The notes under the pieces: generated by a model
Seen by the model: the letters and a program-made list of their open reading frames with translations, nothing else
Databases searched by the model: none
Told to the model about the DNA's origin: nothing
Made by a program: the position numbers and the translations under genes
Part shown: in pieces, positions 1 to 8,031 of the stretch
Numbering within the stretch: the first letter of the stretch is position 1
How the letters are laid out: each line of letters opens with the position of its first letter
NCBI GenBank assembly: GCA_035515475.1
Contig: DATJBF010000048.1
Coordinates: 33,362 to 97,361, forward strand
Length of the DNA stretch: 64,000 bases
DNA from: DATJBF01 sp035515475
Lineage (GTDB): Bacteria > Verrucomicrobiota > Verrucomicrobiia > Palsa-1439
Direction of reading: 5' to 3'

Positions 1-592
1 ACGCCGATGCGGACTCTGCGGCCGCAGGCGCGGCCACCGCGGCCACGGTCGTAGCGCCTGCTGACTTCTCCAACTCAGCAATCCGCGTCCGGAGCCTTGC
101 ATTCTCCTGCAGCAAGGCGGCCGTCTGATCCTGCAGTCGCGTCAGTTCGCTCGGATCTATGATCGGCGATTGCGGCAGCTTGGCCGCCAGCGACAGCTTG
201 GCCCGCTCGATGAAATCCTCAACCAGATGCTTCTTGTCCGAGTCGGGTCGCAGTTCCAAATAGTACCGGTAATGATAAATGGCCGAGATCGGATCGCCCA
301 GTTTGTCGTCGCATAGCAACCCCAACTCCAGATGTGCCTTGGCAAACTCCGGATTTACCATCAGCGCCTTCTTGTACGCCTCCGCCGCAGCCGGAAAGTC
401 GCCTTGCTCGGAAAGCTTTTTGGCCCGCTGATAGTTGGTCTCACGCTCGGCTTCCGCGTCCGTGACCGTGACCGGCCCCGTACGCCCGCAAGCAGAAGTG
501 AACACGAGGAGGACAACCAAGGTGATGGGCAGTACCGGGCAACCGCGGTAGACCCGCCAACAGACCGACTGACTTGTCAGAGCTTTCTCCAT
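1..592 (-). CDS. TPR lipoprotein, C-terminus cut by window edge
   Basis: Reading the minus strand from an ATG at 592 gives an open frame that runs off the window at position 1. The N-terminus has a positively charged start, a hydrophobic stretch (PITLVVLLVF) and a TSAC sequence that could be a weak lipobox, so export and lipid anchoring are likely. Residues about 50-110 form TPR-like helices (RAKKLSEQGDFPAAAEAYKK, then a second unit around LELGLLCDD). After about residue 150 there is a coiled-coil stretch (LLQENARLRTRIAELEK) leading into an Ala-rich linker. Proteins of this layout often end in a LysM domain, but that part is outside the window. It probably acts in the periplasm or at the envelope as a scaffold; no enzymatic motif is visible. 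Confidence 0.75.
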   Translation of the reverse strand, partial: MEKALTSQSVCWRVYRGCPVLPITLVVLLVFTSACGRTGPVTVTDAEAERETNYQRAKKLSEQGDFPAAAEAYKKALMVNPEFAKAHLELGLLCDDKLGDPISAIYHYRYYLELRPDSDKKHLVEDFIERAKLSLAAKLPQSPIIDPSELTRLQDQTAALLQENARLRTRIAELEKSAGATTVAAVAAPAAAESASA

Positions 593-700
593 TTCTGCCG
601 TCCGTCAGACGGTTGACGGAGGGCAAACCTACCACGCCCTGGCGGAAATTACAACCCATCACCGTCGGTCGAATGCGCCATTATGTCGCGGTTTTGTCCC

Positions 701-730
701 TTGACGCTCGCCGGGCGCAACGGCTAAGAT
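701..730 (+). promoter_or_regulatory. Sigma70-like promoter for the DUF5679 mini-gene
   Basis: TTGACG at 701-706 and TAAGAT at 725-730 are separated by 18 bases. This is a good match to a housekeeping promoter and lies about 50 bases upstream of the start codon at 783, which has a strong GGAGGTG ribosome binding site. Confidence 0.55.
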
Positions 731-782
731 TGCCGCCGGTTTCTCCGAACCACACTCAAGATTGTACCGGGAGGTGAACGCC

Positions 783-932
783 ATGGCTGAAGCCTATTGT
801 GTAAAGTGCAAAGCGAAAAAAGAAATGGCGAACGCGCAGCAAGTCACGATGAAGAACGGCCGCCCCGCCGTGCAAGGTGTGTGTCCTGACTGCGGCACCA
901 AGCTGTTCCGCATCATGGGCGGCAAGAAGTGA
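783..932 (+). CDS. DUF5679-type zinc-ribbon mini-protein (49 aa)
   Basis: A 49-residue protein starting MAEAYCVKCKAKKEM and containing a second pair CPDCGTK, so two CxxC knuckles form a likely zinc ribbon. The spacing and the central NGRPAVQGVCP match the small DUF5679 family, which has no firmly known function and is seen alone or attached to DNA-acting proteins such as topoisomerase. The ATG follows GGAGGTG with ideal spacing. Its own promoter lies upstream, so it is probably well expressed. The role (nucleic-acid binding) is inferred from the fold only. Confidence 0.85.
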   Translation: MAEAYCVKCKAKKEMANAQQVTMKNGRPAVQGVCPDCGTKLFRIMGGKK

Positions 933-985
933 GGTCCGTCGCCGGTCGAGCCCATGCTCGACCGCGCAGTTGAACGAGTCCCTGG

Positions 986-1018
986 CCAGCCGACGCTTGC
1001 GAGGCTGGTTCGTCTTTA
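986..1018 (+). terminator. Weak hairpin after the DUF5679 gene
   Basis: CCAGCC (986-991) can pair with GGCTGG (1003-1008) around an 11-base loop, followed by a T-rich stretch (TTCGTCTTTATT). The T tract is interrupted, so termination is only possible, not certain. Confidence 0.3.
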
Positions 1019-1060
1019 TTAGTATGAGCGGAGTCAAACCGTGATTCCAATTTACTGACC

Positions 1061-2245
1061 ATGAACGACGTCAAAGAAGAACTAGCCTACGTACTCATCA
1101 ACCCTTACACGGTCTACAAATCGCGGACGGGCGGCGTGATCGTGCGCCTGTTTACACGCACCGCGCTGGAACTGGCGGCCACCCGCATGTTTGCGCCCAG
1201 CCGCGAACTGGTCGAGAAATACGCCGAAATCATCGTTTCGACCAAGGACCCGCAGGACCGCAAGATTCAGGAACTCATCCGCCAGTACATCCTCGACAAT
1301 TACTCTCCCGACCCCAAGACCGGCCAACATCGACGCGTGATGATGTTGGTGTTCCGGGGTGAAGACGCCGTGCACAAGGTGCGCCAAGTGGTCGGCAGTT
1401 TTCGGACTGACAAACCTGCCGGTGAAACCATTCGGGACACCTACGGCGACTACATCGTCGGTCTCGACGGCCAGGTGAAGTACTTCGAGCCGGCGGTGCT
1501 CGCCGCGCCGACCCCGGAAGAAGCCGAAACCAAATTGAAACTCTGGGCGAAATACTCGGAAAGCGACGGGGGCTTCCTCGAAAAGGTCGTCCGTTATCCC
1601 AAGGACATGAAGGTCGAGCAGACCCTCGTGCTGCTCAAGCCCGACAATTTCCGGTTCCCCAGCGCCCGCCCCGGCAATATCGTCGACATGCTGTCGCGCA
1701 CCGGCCTCTACATCATCGCCATCAAGGTCCATCACATGAGCGTCGCCGAAGCCGAGGAGTTCTACGGGCCGGTCCGCGCCTTCCTCCGTGAAAAACTCAA
1801 GGACATCTCCGGCCAGCGCGCCCGGCTCGCGTTGGAGAAGGAATTCGGCTTTGGACTGACCCCCGCCACCGAGAATACCCTGGGCGATGCCATGGGATCG
1901 CTGTTCGCCGACCAGCAGTTCAGTCAAATCGTCCAGTTCATGACCGGCCGCAAACCCGAGGACTGCTCGCCGCCCGCGAAGTCGGAACCGGGCCTGGAGA
2001 AAATCGTGGCCGTCGTCTACGAAGGCCCCGACGCCGTCAGCAAGATCCGCAACGTCCTCGGCCCAACCGATCCCCGCAAAGCGCCGCCGGGCACGATCCG
2101 CCGCGAGCTCGGCCAAGACATCATGGTCAACGCCGCCCACGCGAGCGATTCCCCCGACAACGCCCAGCGCGAGATGAAGATCATCAAAATTCGCGAAAAC
2201 AATTTGAAACCACTGGTCGAAGAGTTCTACAATTGCCGATTGTGA
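1061..2245 (+). CDS. Tandem nucleoside-diphosphate-kinase-fold protein
   Basis: A 394-residue protein made of two NDK-like halves, more than twice the length of a normal 140-150 residue NDK. The C-terminal half (from about residue 185) has the canonical start LVLLKPDN, an EGPDAVSKIRNVLG segment, APPGTIR, and the active-site signature NAAHASDS with the phosphate-accepting His at residue 360. The N-terminal half repeats the fold (LAYVLINPYT, FRGEDAVHKVRQVVGSF, AGETIRDTYGDY), but the KPD lysine is replaced by Asn and no HxSDS motif is present, so that half looks catalytically dead. The protein should transfer phosphate between nucleoside triphosphates and diphosphates with one active site per chain. 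No clear ribosome binding site precedes the ATG. The gene stands alone upstream of the aminotransferase. Confidence 0.85.
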   Translation: MNDVKEELAYVLINPYTVYKSRTGGVIVRLFTRTALELAATRMFAPSRELVEKYAEIIVSTKDPQDRKIQELIRQYILDNYSPDPKTGQHRRVMMLVFRGEDAVHKVRQVVGSFRTDKPAGETIRDTYGDYIVGLDGQVKYFEPAVLAAPTPEEAETKLKLWAKYSESDGGFLEKVVRYPKDMKVEQTLVLLKPDNFRFPSARPGNIVDMLSRTGLYIIAIKVHHMSVAEAEEFYGPVRAFLREKLKDISGQRARLALEKEFGFGLTPATENTLGDAMGSLFADQQFSQIVQFMTGRKPEDCSPPAKSEPGLEKIVAVVYEGPDAVSKIRNVLGPTDPRKAPPGTIRRELGQDIMVNAAHASDSPDNAQREMKIIKIRENNLKPLVEEFYNCRL

Positions 2246-2291
2246 CGTGGTGAACTCGTAACCGGTAAATCTGAAATCCCGAAGGAATCCA

Positions 2292-3467
2292 ATGCAACAA
2301 CTCGCGCAACGTGCCACAACGCTCACCCCCTCGCTGACGCTCGCCATCGACGCCAAAGCCAAGACGCTGAAGGCCGAAGGCGTCGACGTGTGCGGGTTCG
2401 GCGCCGGCGAGCCCGATTTCGACACGCCGCAGCACATCAAGGACGCGGCGGCCGAGGCTCTGGCCGATGGGTTCACCAAGTACACGCCGTCCTCGGGCAC
2501 GCCCGAATTGCGCGCGGCCATCGCCGAGAAATTGAAGAACGACAACGGCCTCGATTACAAACCGTCGCAGATCATCGTGAACTGCGGCGCCAAACATTCT
2601 TGCTACAACGCCGTCCTTGCCACCTGCCAGGCAGGCGACGAGGTCATCATCCCCGCGCCGTATTGGCTGAGCTATCCCGAGATGGTCAAACTCGCAGACG
2701 CCTCGCCCGTGATCGTTCCCACCAGGGAAGAGAACGGCTTCAAGATCACGCCCGATCAGTTCCGCGACGCCATGACGCCGGCCACCAAGCTCATCATCAT
2801 CAATTCGCCGGGCAATCCGACCGGGTCCGTGTATACCCGCGAGGAATTGCTGGCGCTCGCCGAAGTCGCGCTCGAGGAAGAGATCCTGATGCTGTCCGAC
2901 GAGATTTACGAGAAGATCACCTACGACGGCGCCCAGTCCGTCAGCCTCGCGTCGCTGAGCCCGGAAATCTACGACTTCACCGTTACCGTGAACGGCTTCA
3001 GCAAAGCCTACGCCATGACCGGCTGGCGGCTCGGTTACATCGCCGCCCCCGAACCGATCGCCGCGGCGATCGACTCGATCCAGTCGCACTCAACTTCCAA
3101 CCCCACGAGCTTCGCGCAAAAAGGCGCGGTGGCCGGACTGAAAGGCGACCAGTCGTTCATCGGCGAAATGGTGAAGGCGTTCGCCGAACGCCGTGCGTAC
3201 ATCTACGACCGCCTTACCAAGATTCCCGGCGTGACCTGTGTGAAACCGATGGGGGCGTTCTACATGCTGCCCAACGTGTCCGCCTTCGGACTCGGCTCGA
3301 CCGATTTCTGCACCCGGTTGCTCGACCAGCAGAAGGTCGCCGCCGTGCCGGGCATCGCGTTCGGCACCGACGCCCACATCCGCCTCAGCTATGCCTGTTC
3401 GATGGCGAACATCCAGAAGGGCCTCGACCGCATCGAAGCGTTCTGCGCCAGCCTCAAGAATGGTTGA
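2292..3467 (+). CDS. aspC: Pyridoxal-phosphate class I aminotransferase (aspartate type)
   Basis: A 391-residue fold-type I aminotransferase of normal length. It shows the GAGEPDFDTP substrate loop, SPGNPTGSVY around the cofactor, LSDEIYEKI, and the Schiff-base lysine in NGFSKAYAMTGWRLGY (Lys238), followed by the Arg that binds the substrate alpha-carboxylate. These are typical of the Iota/gamma aspartate aminotransferase group, which moves amino groups between aspartate and 2-oxoglutarate in the cytoplasm; some members also accept prephenate. The ATG is preceded by an AAGGA ribosome binding site. It is followed closely by the YchF-like gene, possibly in one transcript. The exact substrate cannot be told from sequence alone. 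Confidence 0.93.
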   Translation: MQQLAQRATTLTPSLTLAIDAKAKTLKAEGVDVCGFGAGEPDFDTPQHIKDAAAEALADGFTKYTPSSGTPELRAAIAEKLKNDNGLDYKPSQIIVNCGAKHSCYNAVLATCQAGDEVIIPAPYWLSYPEMVKLADASPVIVPTREENGFKITPDQFRDAMTPATKLIIINSPGNPTGSVYTREELLALAEVALEEEILMLSDEIYEKITYDGAQSVSLASLSPEIYDFTVTVNGFSKAYAMTGWRLGYIAAPEPIAAAIDSIQSHSTSNPTSFAQKGAVAGLKGDQSFIGEMVKAFAERRAYIYDRLTKIPGVTCVKPMGAFYMLPNVSAFGLGSTDFCTRLLDQQKVAAVPGIAFGTDAHIRLSYACSMANIQKGLDRIEAFCASLKNG

Positions 3468-3502
3468 TGGGCAGTGGTTCATGGATTATGAACCATCAAC
3501 CA
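3461..3502 (+). repeat. Imperfect 42-base inverted repeat between aspC and the YchF-like gene
   Basis: TGGTTGAT (3461-3468) pairs with ATCAACCA (3495-3502), and inside it GGTTCAT (3476-3482) pairs with ATGAACC (3488-3494). The repeat covers the aspC stop codon and ends 13 bases before the next start. There is no T tract, so it is more likely an mRNA stabilising hairpin or a spreading micro-repeat than a terminator. Confidence 0.6.
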
Positions 3503-3515
3503 TGAGCCATTCCCC

Positions 3516-4604
3516 ATGAAGGTCGCACTCATCGGTCTGCCCCAAACGGGTAAAAAGACCGCTTTCTCGCTGCTGACGGGCGTTGGCCTCGATCATTTGC
3601 TCGGCCGCGCCGCCGAATATCACGTCGGCACCGTCAAGGTCGCCGACCCGCGCGTGGACAAGCTCTCCGCGATGTACCAGCCGAAGAAGACCAAGTACGC
3701 CGAGATCGAGTGCACGCTGGCCCCGGCCCCACCCCACGAAGCCAAACCGCGCGAGCAATGGCTCAACAAACTCAAGGACATGGACGCGCTTTGCCACGTC
3801 GTCCGCGCGTTCGACGATCCGGCCGTGTTCCACGCCAGCGGTTCGGTCGATCCGCTTCGGGACGTCGACGCCATGAACCTCGAACTCACGATCAGCGACC
3901 TCAGCCTCATCGAGACCCGCCTCGGCCGGATCGAGCAGGACCAAAAGAAAAAATTCGAACAGGACCGGGCCGACGAGGAAGCGTTGCTCAAGCACCTCAA
4001 ACCACACCTCGAAGCCGGCCGATCGCTGCGCGAATACGCCTGGCGCGAAGGGGAAGAAAAACGCGTCCGCTCGCTGCAGTTTCTCACCATGAAAGGCTTG
4101 GTCACCGCGCTCAACTGCGGCGAATCCAACTACCCCAACGCGGCCCTACTCGAGTCCGCCCGGTCCAAACTCACCGGCCCGCGCTCCAAAGTCTGCGAAC
4201 TGTGCGCCAAACTTGAAGCCGAGGTCGCGCAAATCGAAGATCCCAAGGAACGAGCTGAGTTCTTGTCGGCCCTCGGCATCGAAGAACCGGCCATCCACGT
4301 GTTGACCCGGTTGCTCTACCAGGCCCTCGGTTACATCTCGTTTTTCACGACCGGCGAAGACGAAGTTCGCGCCTGGACGATTCGTCACGGCGCCGCGGCG
4401 GTCGACGCCGCTCACGCGATTCACACCGATCTCGCCAAAGGTTTTATCCGGGCCGAAGTGATGAAGTACCCCGACCTGATCGGGGCGGGCGACACCGGCC
4501 ACGCCGCGGAAGTTCGCCTCAAGGAAACCGGCAAACTCCTGCTCAAAGGCAAGGATTACATCGTCGAAGATGGCGACATCGTCCACATCCGCCACAGCGG
4601 CTGA
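3516..4604 (+). CDS. Divergent YchF-like GTPase/ATPase (TGS domain)
   Basis: A 362-residue protein with the overall length and order of YchF/Ola1: P-loop region, helical middle, and a C-terminal DUF933/TGS part (EVRAWTIRHG, HTDLAKGFIRAEV, LLLKGKDYIVEDGDIVHIR). Family landmarks such as VVRAFDD and SGSVDPLRD are intact. The nucleotide site is odd: the Walker A is GLPQTGKKT, with Lys where Ser/Thr usually sits, and the switch II segment (normally VDIAGL...KGEG) is replaced by an unrelated CTLAPAPPHEAKPREQW. The specificity motif is reduced to ALNCGE. It may bind nucleotide poorly or act as a ribosome-binding paralogue of true YchF. The next gene starts inside its 3' end. Confidence 0.85.
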   Translation: MKVALIGLPQTGKKTAFSLLTGVGLDHLLGRAAEYHVGTVKVADPRVDKLSAMYQPKKTKYAEIECTLAPAPPHEAKPREQWLNKLKDMDALCHVVRAFDDPAVFHASGSVDPLRDVDAMNLELTISDLSLIETRLGRIEQDQKKKFEQDRADEEALLKHLKPHLEAGRSLREYAWREGEEKRVRSLQFLTMKGLVTALNCGESNYPNAALLESARSKLTGPRSKVCELCAKLEAEVAQIEDPKERAEFLSALGIEEPAIHVLTRLLYQALGYISFFTTGEDEVRAWTIRHGAAAVDAAHAIHTDLAKGFIRAEVMKYPDLIGAGDTGHAAEVRLKETGKLLLKGKDYIVEDGDIVHIRHSG

Positions 4605-5415
4605 GAAGGTTCGGGAAGATTTCCAGTTCCTCGAAGGACCCGTGTGGGCCTCCGGAGGGCCACGTTCCGTCGTCGCCGAGCCGTGCCTCCTCTTCTCCGA
4701 CATCCCCGCCAGCCGCATCTATCGGTATTCACCCGCGACGAATTCGTTCAGCGTGTTTCGCGAGCCAAGCCACCAAGCCAACGGCAATACCCTCGACCCG
4801 CAAGGCCGACTCGTTACGTGCGAACACGAGACGCGACGCGTGAGCCGGACCGAACCCGATGGCGCCGTCGTGCCACTGGCAACCCATTACGAAGGCAAAC
4901 GTCTCAACAGCCCCAACGACGTCGTGTGCCGGAGGGACGGCTCGGTCTATTTCAGCGATCCGCCGTACGCCGTGAAACCCGAGCAGCGCGAACTCGATTT
5001 CCAAGGCGTGTTCCGCGTTTCCCCTGACGGCAAGCTGGTTGCTTTGGCCGTGCGCGATTTCGTCAAACCCAACGGCCTCGCTTTCTCCCCCGACGAAAAA
5101 CTCCTCTACATCGCCGACACCGAACTCGGTCACGTCCGGGCGTTCGATGCGCAGCCGGACGGCTCGATCGCTAACTCGCGCGTCTTCTGCAAGGTCGAGC
5201 GTCCCGACGGCATGCGGGTCGATGTGAAAGGCAATCTTTATGTCTGCGGGATGAAGTCGGTTAAAATCTTCAATCCCGACGGCAAGAAGACCGGTGAGAT
5301 CACGCTGCCCCAACGTCCCGCCAACGTTGCATTCGGGGACCCCGATCGCCAGACGCTCTACATTTGCGCCCGCACCGGCCTGTATCGAGCCCGGGTGCGG
5401 ACCCGCGGTGTCTAA
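4570..5415 (+). CDS. SMP-30/gluconolactonase-type beta-propeller hydrolase
   Basis: A 281-residue member of the SMP-30/LRE family, six-bladed propellers that hydrolyse sugar lactones with a divalent metal. Metal ligands expected for the family are visible: Glu in FLEGPVW, Asn in LNSPNDVV, and Asp in ERPDGMRV. Other family blocks are FSDIPASRIYRY, NGLAFSPDEKLLYIADT and NLYVCGMKSVKIF. No signal peptide is evident, so it is probably cytoplasmic. The chosen ATG overlaps the upstream gene by 35 bases, suggesting translational coupling; a slightly later start is possible. Its stop overlaps the stop of the convergent TMTC-like gene by four bases. Confidence 0.88.
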   Translation: MATSSTSATAAEKVREDFQFLEGPVWASGGPRSVVAEPCLLFSDIPASRIYRYSPATNSFSVFREPSHQANGNTLDPQGRLVTCEHETRRVSRTEPDGAVVPLATHYEGKRLNSPNDVVCRRDGSVYFSDPPYAVKPEQRELDFQGVFRVSPDGKLVALAVRDFVKPNGLAFSPDEKLLYIADTELGHVRAFDAQPDGSIANSRVFCKVERPDGMRVDVKGNLYVCGMKSVKIFNPDGKKTGEITLPQRPANVAFGDPDRQTLYICARTGLYRARVRTRGV

Positions 5416-7058
5416 CGCAGCCGCGCGAGATTGGCGCGAGGCTCGTCCCAATGCGGCGCCAGCCGGGCCGCGATTTTCAACTGCGCGATGGCGTCGTTGG
5501 TTTGCCCGGCCTTTGCCAGGGCCGCGCCCAGATTGTTGTAGGCTTCGGCCGACCTGGGTTTGAGCCGGACCGCCTCCCGAAATTGAACAACGGCTGTGTT
5601 GTAGTCGCCTCGCTGGAAGCTTGCGATTCCCAAATTGTAGTGCGCATTCCCGTAATCGGGTCTCAGCCGAATCGTCTCTTGATAATGGGCAATCGCCTCG
5701 GCGGCCTGGCCATGAGCCAGCAAGACGTTCGCGAGATTGTTGTGCGCCATCCACGCCCCGGGATTCTTATTCACGTTGTCGCGCCAGAGCGTTTCCTCGT
5801 TCGTATAAACGGAACCCCGGCGCCAAGCGGCCGCTCCCAGCGCCAACGAGAGGGCCACGCCCGCGACCACTCCAACCGTCCGGCCTCGTTCGCCGAATCG
5901 GTCGCTCATCCGCTTCCCGGCCCCGACCACCAGAGCGATCACCCCGACGATCGAGTAGTACTGCCAGTGATCGGCCACCAACGAATAGTAATAGAACCCT
6001 TGATCGAAGAATCCCAATACCGGGAACAGCATCACCACAAAATACCCCAGCCCGAACAACCAGGGTCGCCCCCAACTCTTGCGCCGCCACCAAAAAACCG
6101 CCAGACCGCCGATCAACATCACTCCCGGCACGTACGACGTCCAGCGCGAAACGTCGATCTCCCATTTCGGATAGACCACCGTGAGACCGACCGGCAGCAG
6201 CGCCTTGGACAGGTAAAACCACGGTATCCAACCCGCCGCAGCCAGTCGGGAAGCGAATCCTCCCGTCCGCACGACGACATCTCCCAGGGCCCGCTGATGC
6301 TGAACGATGGTCACCACCGCCAACGCCAGCGAAGCGGCGAGGTACGGCACGCTGCACAGCCAGTCTCGCTTGGGTATCCGCCCGCGCCGCCACCAGACGC
6401 AGCCCAGCAGCACCACCGGGAGCATCACGATCGCCGTCTTGCTCAGCAGCGCCAGCAGAAACGCCGCCACCGACCAACCATACCAACGCCATCGGCCGTC
6501 GTCGTCGAACCGCAGATAGAACAGAATCGACAACGCGTAAAACAGCATCGAGAGCGTGTTCTTCTGTTCGCTGATCCACGCCACCGTGGCCACGTTTACC
6601 GGATGAACGGCAAACACCAGCGCCGCCAGCCACGCTCCCGGAATCTTCAGCCGCCGCAGGACCACCCACACCAGGACGGCATTGACGGCATGCAACAGCA
6701 CATTGACCACGTGGTAACCCACCGGGTTGGCGCCCCACGCTCGCCACTCCAGCCACCACAGACTCCAGATCACCGGCCGGTAATCCGGGGACTCCGATGT
6801 AAACCAGAATCGATACAGCCCGTCACGGGCGTGGATCATCGGGTTGTCGGTGATGAGCGCCCGATCATCGAAGACAAACCCGTCGCGTACCGCCGGTGCG
6901 TACACGACGAATGTGATCGCCACCAACAACAGACCCCCGGCGATCGCTGGCCAGCGAAACTCTCTCACACCCCTTGCTTGCCACGCCGCCCCGCCGAACA
7001 CAAGCGCAGATTGCAGTCGCGGGGCCGTCTGGTGCGTCGGCTCTTCGAAGTACCGCAC
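5412..7058 (-). CDS. TMTC-like multi-pass membrane protein with TPR tail
   Basis: A 548-residue protein. The first about 400 residues are a polytopic membrane region with a GT-C glycosyltransferase look: a first membrane span (AGGLLLVAITFVVYAPAV), then an acidic loop VFDDRALITDN, and EVHP-like and SEQKNTLSMLF blocks seen in TMTC/DUF1736 proteins. The last about 120 residues are three to four TPR units (NNLANVLLAHGQAAEAIAHY, NLGIASFQRGDYNTAVVQF). TMTC proteins in animals transfer mannose; the bacterial relatives are uncharacterised, and a lipid-linked sugar transfer role is inferred. The GTG at 7058 sits next to a REP hairpin; an internal GTG just before the first span (VREFRWP) is an alternative start. 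A paralogue lies at 37942-39900. Confidence 0.8.
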   Translation of the reverse strand: MRYFEEPTHQTAPRLQSALVFGGAAWQARGVREFRWPAIAGGLLLVAITFVVYAPAVRDGFVFDDRALITDNPMIHARDGLYRFWFTSESPDYRPVIWSLWWLEWRAWGANPVGYHVVNVLLHAVNAVLVWVVLRRLKIPGAWLAALVFAVHPVNVATVAWISEQKNTLSMLFYALSILFYLRFDDDGRWRWYGWSVAAFLLALLSKTAIVMLPVVLLGCVWWRRGRIPKRDWLCSVPYLAASLALAVVTIVQHQRALGDVVVRTGGFASRLAAAGWIPWFYLSKALLPVGLTVVYPKWEIDVSRWTSYVPGVMLIGGLAVFWWRRKSWGRPWLFGLGYFVVMLFPVLGFFDQGFYYYSLVADHWQYYSIVGVIALVVGAGKRMSDRFGERGRTVGVVAGVALSLALGAAAWRRGSVYTNEETLWRDNVNKNPGAWMAHNNLANVLLAHGQAAEAIAHYQETIRLRPDYGNAHYNLGIASFQRGDYNTAVVQFREAVRLKPRSAEAYNNLGAALAKAGQTNDAIAQLKIAARLAPHWDEPRANLARLR

Positions 7059-7060
7059 GA

Positions 7061-7083
7061 CGCCGGCGAGAGGCCGGCGCTAC
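7061..7083 (-). repeat. GTAG-type REP hairpin
   Basis: On the minus strand GTAG (7083-7080) is followed by CGCCGGC-CTCTC-GCCGGCG (7079-7061), a perfect 7-base stem. The TAG of the foot is also the stop codon of the upstream minus-strand gene. It belongs to the same family as the elements near 8009, 8530 and 10214. Confidence 0.75.
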
Positions 7084-7877
7084 CGGGCCATCCCCACATT
7101 CAACAGCCACAGCAACTCGGTCTCGAAGTCGTGCAGGCAGGTGTAATTGGCAAACGTCAGGGACCGGTTCTCGAGCAAGAGGCGCGCACCGAAATTCAAC
7201 CGCGCCGGCGTTCGCCGCGCCCATTCGCCGAAGAACGTGCGGAAATTCCCCGCGGCGTTCATCTGTTTCTTCTCGCCCAGCCCGGAGAAATCAAAGTGAT
7301 CAGGACTGAAGGCGAACTGCTCGCCCGACCGGACCACGACCCGCCCAAACGTGATCATTTGGTTCGATTTCACGGGCGTGATTTCCTTCTTCTTGCGCCG
7401 GCCACCGAACATTCCGACCGGCATGCCCGTGACGAGAAAGACTCCCAAGCCGATCATCATTTTCCCCATCTTTTGCTCGTTTCCGCCCGCCTCGCGCACG
7501 ATCACTTCTTCCGTGAACCCTCCGGCAGCGACCACGCCCACTTCCGACCACTCGATCACGCGCGTCGGGTCCTGCAGCGACTGCAGGTGCAACGTCACGC
7601 CGTTTTCGGCCGGCTCGGCCCCGGTCATCACCTTCGGCTCGGCGGGCGTCAGTAGCGCGGCGTTGTCGATTCCCACCGTGCCGCCCGCCAAATCGCCAAT
7701 CGCTCCCACAATGCGCCGGGCCTCGTCCTCGGTCGCTTCCCGTTCCAGAAATCCCCAGCCTTTCCGGATCCTGGTGCGCGCATCGAAATCGGTGACGCCG
7801 TAGACCTGCGCGACGACCGGCGCCAGCGCGTCCAGATGATCGAGCGGGAATTCGCGAAACAAAATCGAGTAACTCAC
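7080..7877 (-). CDS. Unknown protein with one central membrane segment
   Basis: I do not recognise this protein. From a GTG at 7877 (VSYSILFREFPLDHLDAL) it has an N-terminal acidic region with alternating charged helices up to about residue 80, then a beta-rich stretch, and a single hydrophobic segment (MMIGLGVFLVTGMPVGMF) followed by a basic RRKKK, which predicts a membrane anchor. The C-terminal part has mixed alpha/beta character without known motifs. The open frame extends upstream to 7913, but the hydrophobic and conserved-looking part starts at the GTG. It is followed by the TMTC-like gene on the same strand, with a REP hairpin between them. The real existence of the gene is supported by its length and codon use, not by a family match. 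Confidence 0.6.
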   Translation of the reverse strand: MSYSILFREFPLDHLDALAPVVAQVYGVTDFDARTRIRKGWGFLEREATEDEARRIVGAIGDLAGGTVGIDNAALLTPAEPKVMTGAEPAENGVTLHLQSLQDPTRVIEWSEVGVVAAGGFTEEVIVREAGGNEQKMGKMMIGLGVFLVTGMPVGMFGGRRKKKEITPVKSNQMITFGRVVVRSGEQFAFSPDHFDFSGLGEKKQMNAAGNFRTFFGEWARRTPARLNFGARLLLENRSLTFANYTCLHDFETELLWLLNVGMAR

Positions 7878-8008
7878 ACCGCGGACGATACGACCACGAT
7901 CGCCCGAACGCAAACTTGCTTTACTGCAACAGTGGTTTGCCGCCCTGACCCCTCGGCCCCTCCTGGCGTCGGGTATGACCGCCGAATCCCCAAACGCATC
8001 TCCCCCCT

Positions 8009-8031
8009 GTAGCGGCGGTCTATGACCGCCG
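8009..8031 (+). repeat. GTAG-type REP hairpin at the RAYT 3' end
   Basis: GTAG (8009-8012) followed by CGGCGGTC (8013-8020), loop TAT, and GACCGCCG (8024-8031), a perfect 8-base stem. It overlaps the last codons and the stop codon of the transposase gene. A partial copy (TATGACCGCCG) lies just upstream around 7974-7984. Confidence 0.85.

Noticed and set aside
1082..2545. A 487-codon minus-strand open frame opposite the NDK-like gene
   Set aside because: It is the antisense of a clear protein family, has a composition typical of GC-rich shadow frames and shows no domain.
5364..7655. A 763-codon plus-strand frame across the TMTC-like and unknown genes
   Set aside because: Its translation is Arg/Pro/His-rich low complexity, while the opposite strand encodes a membrane protein with TPR units.
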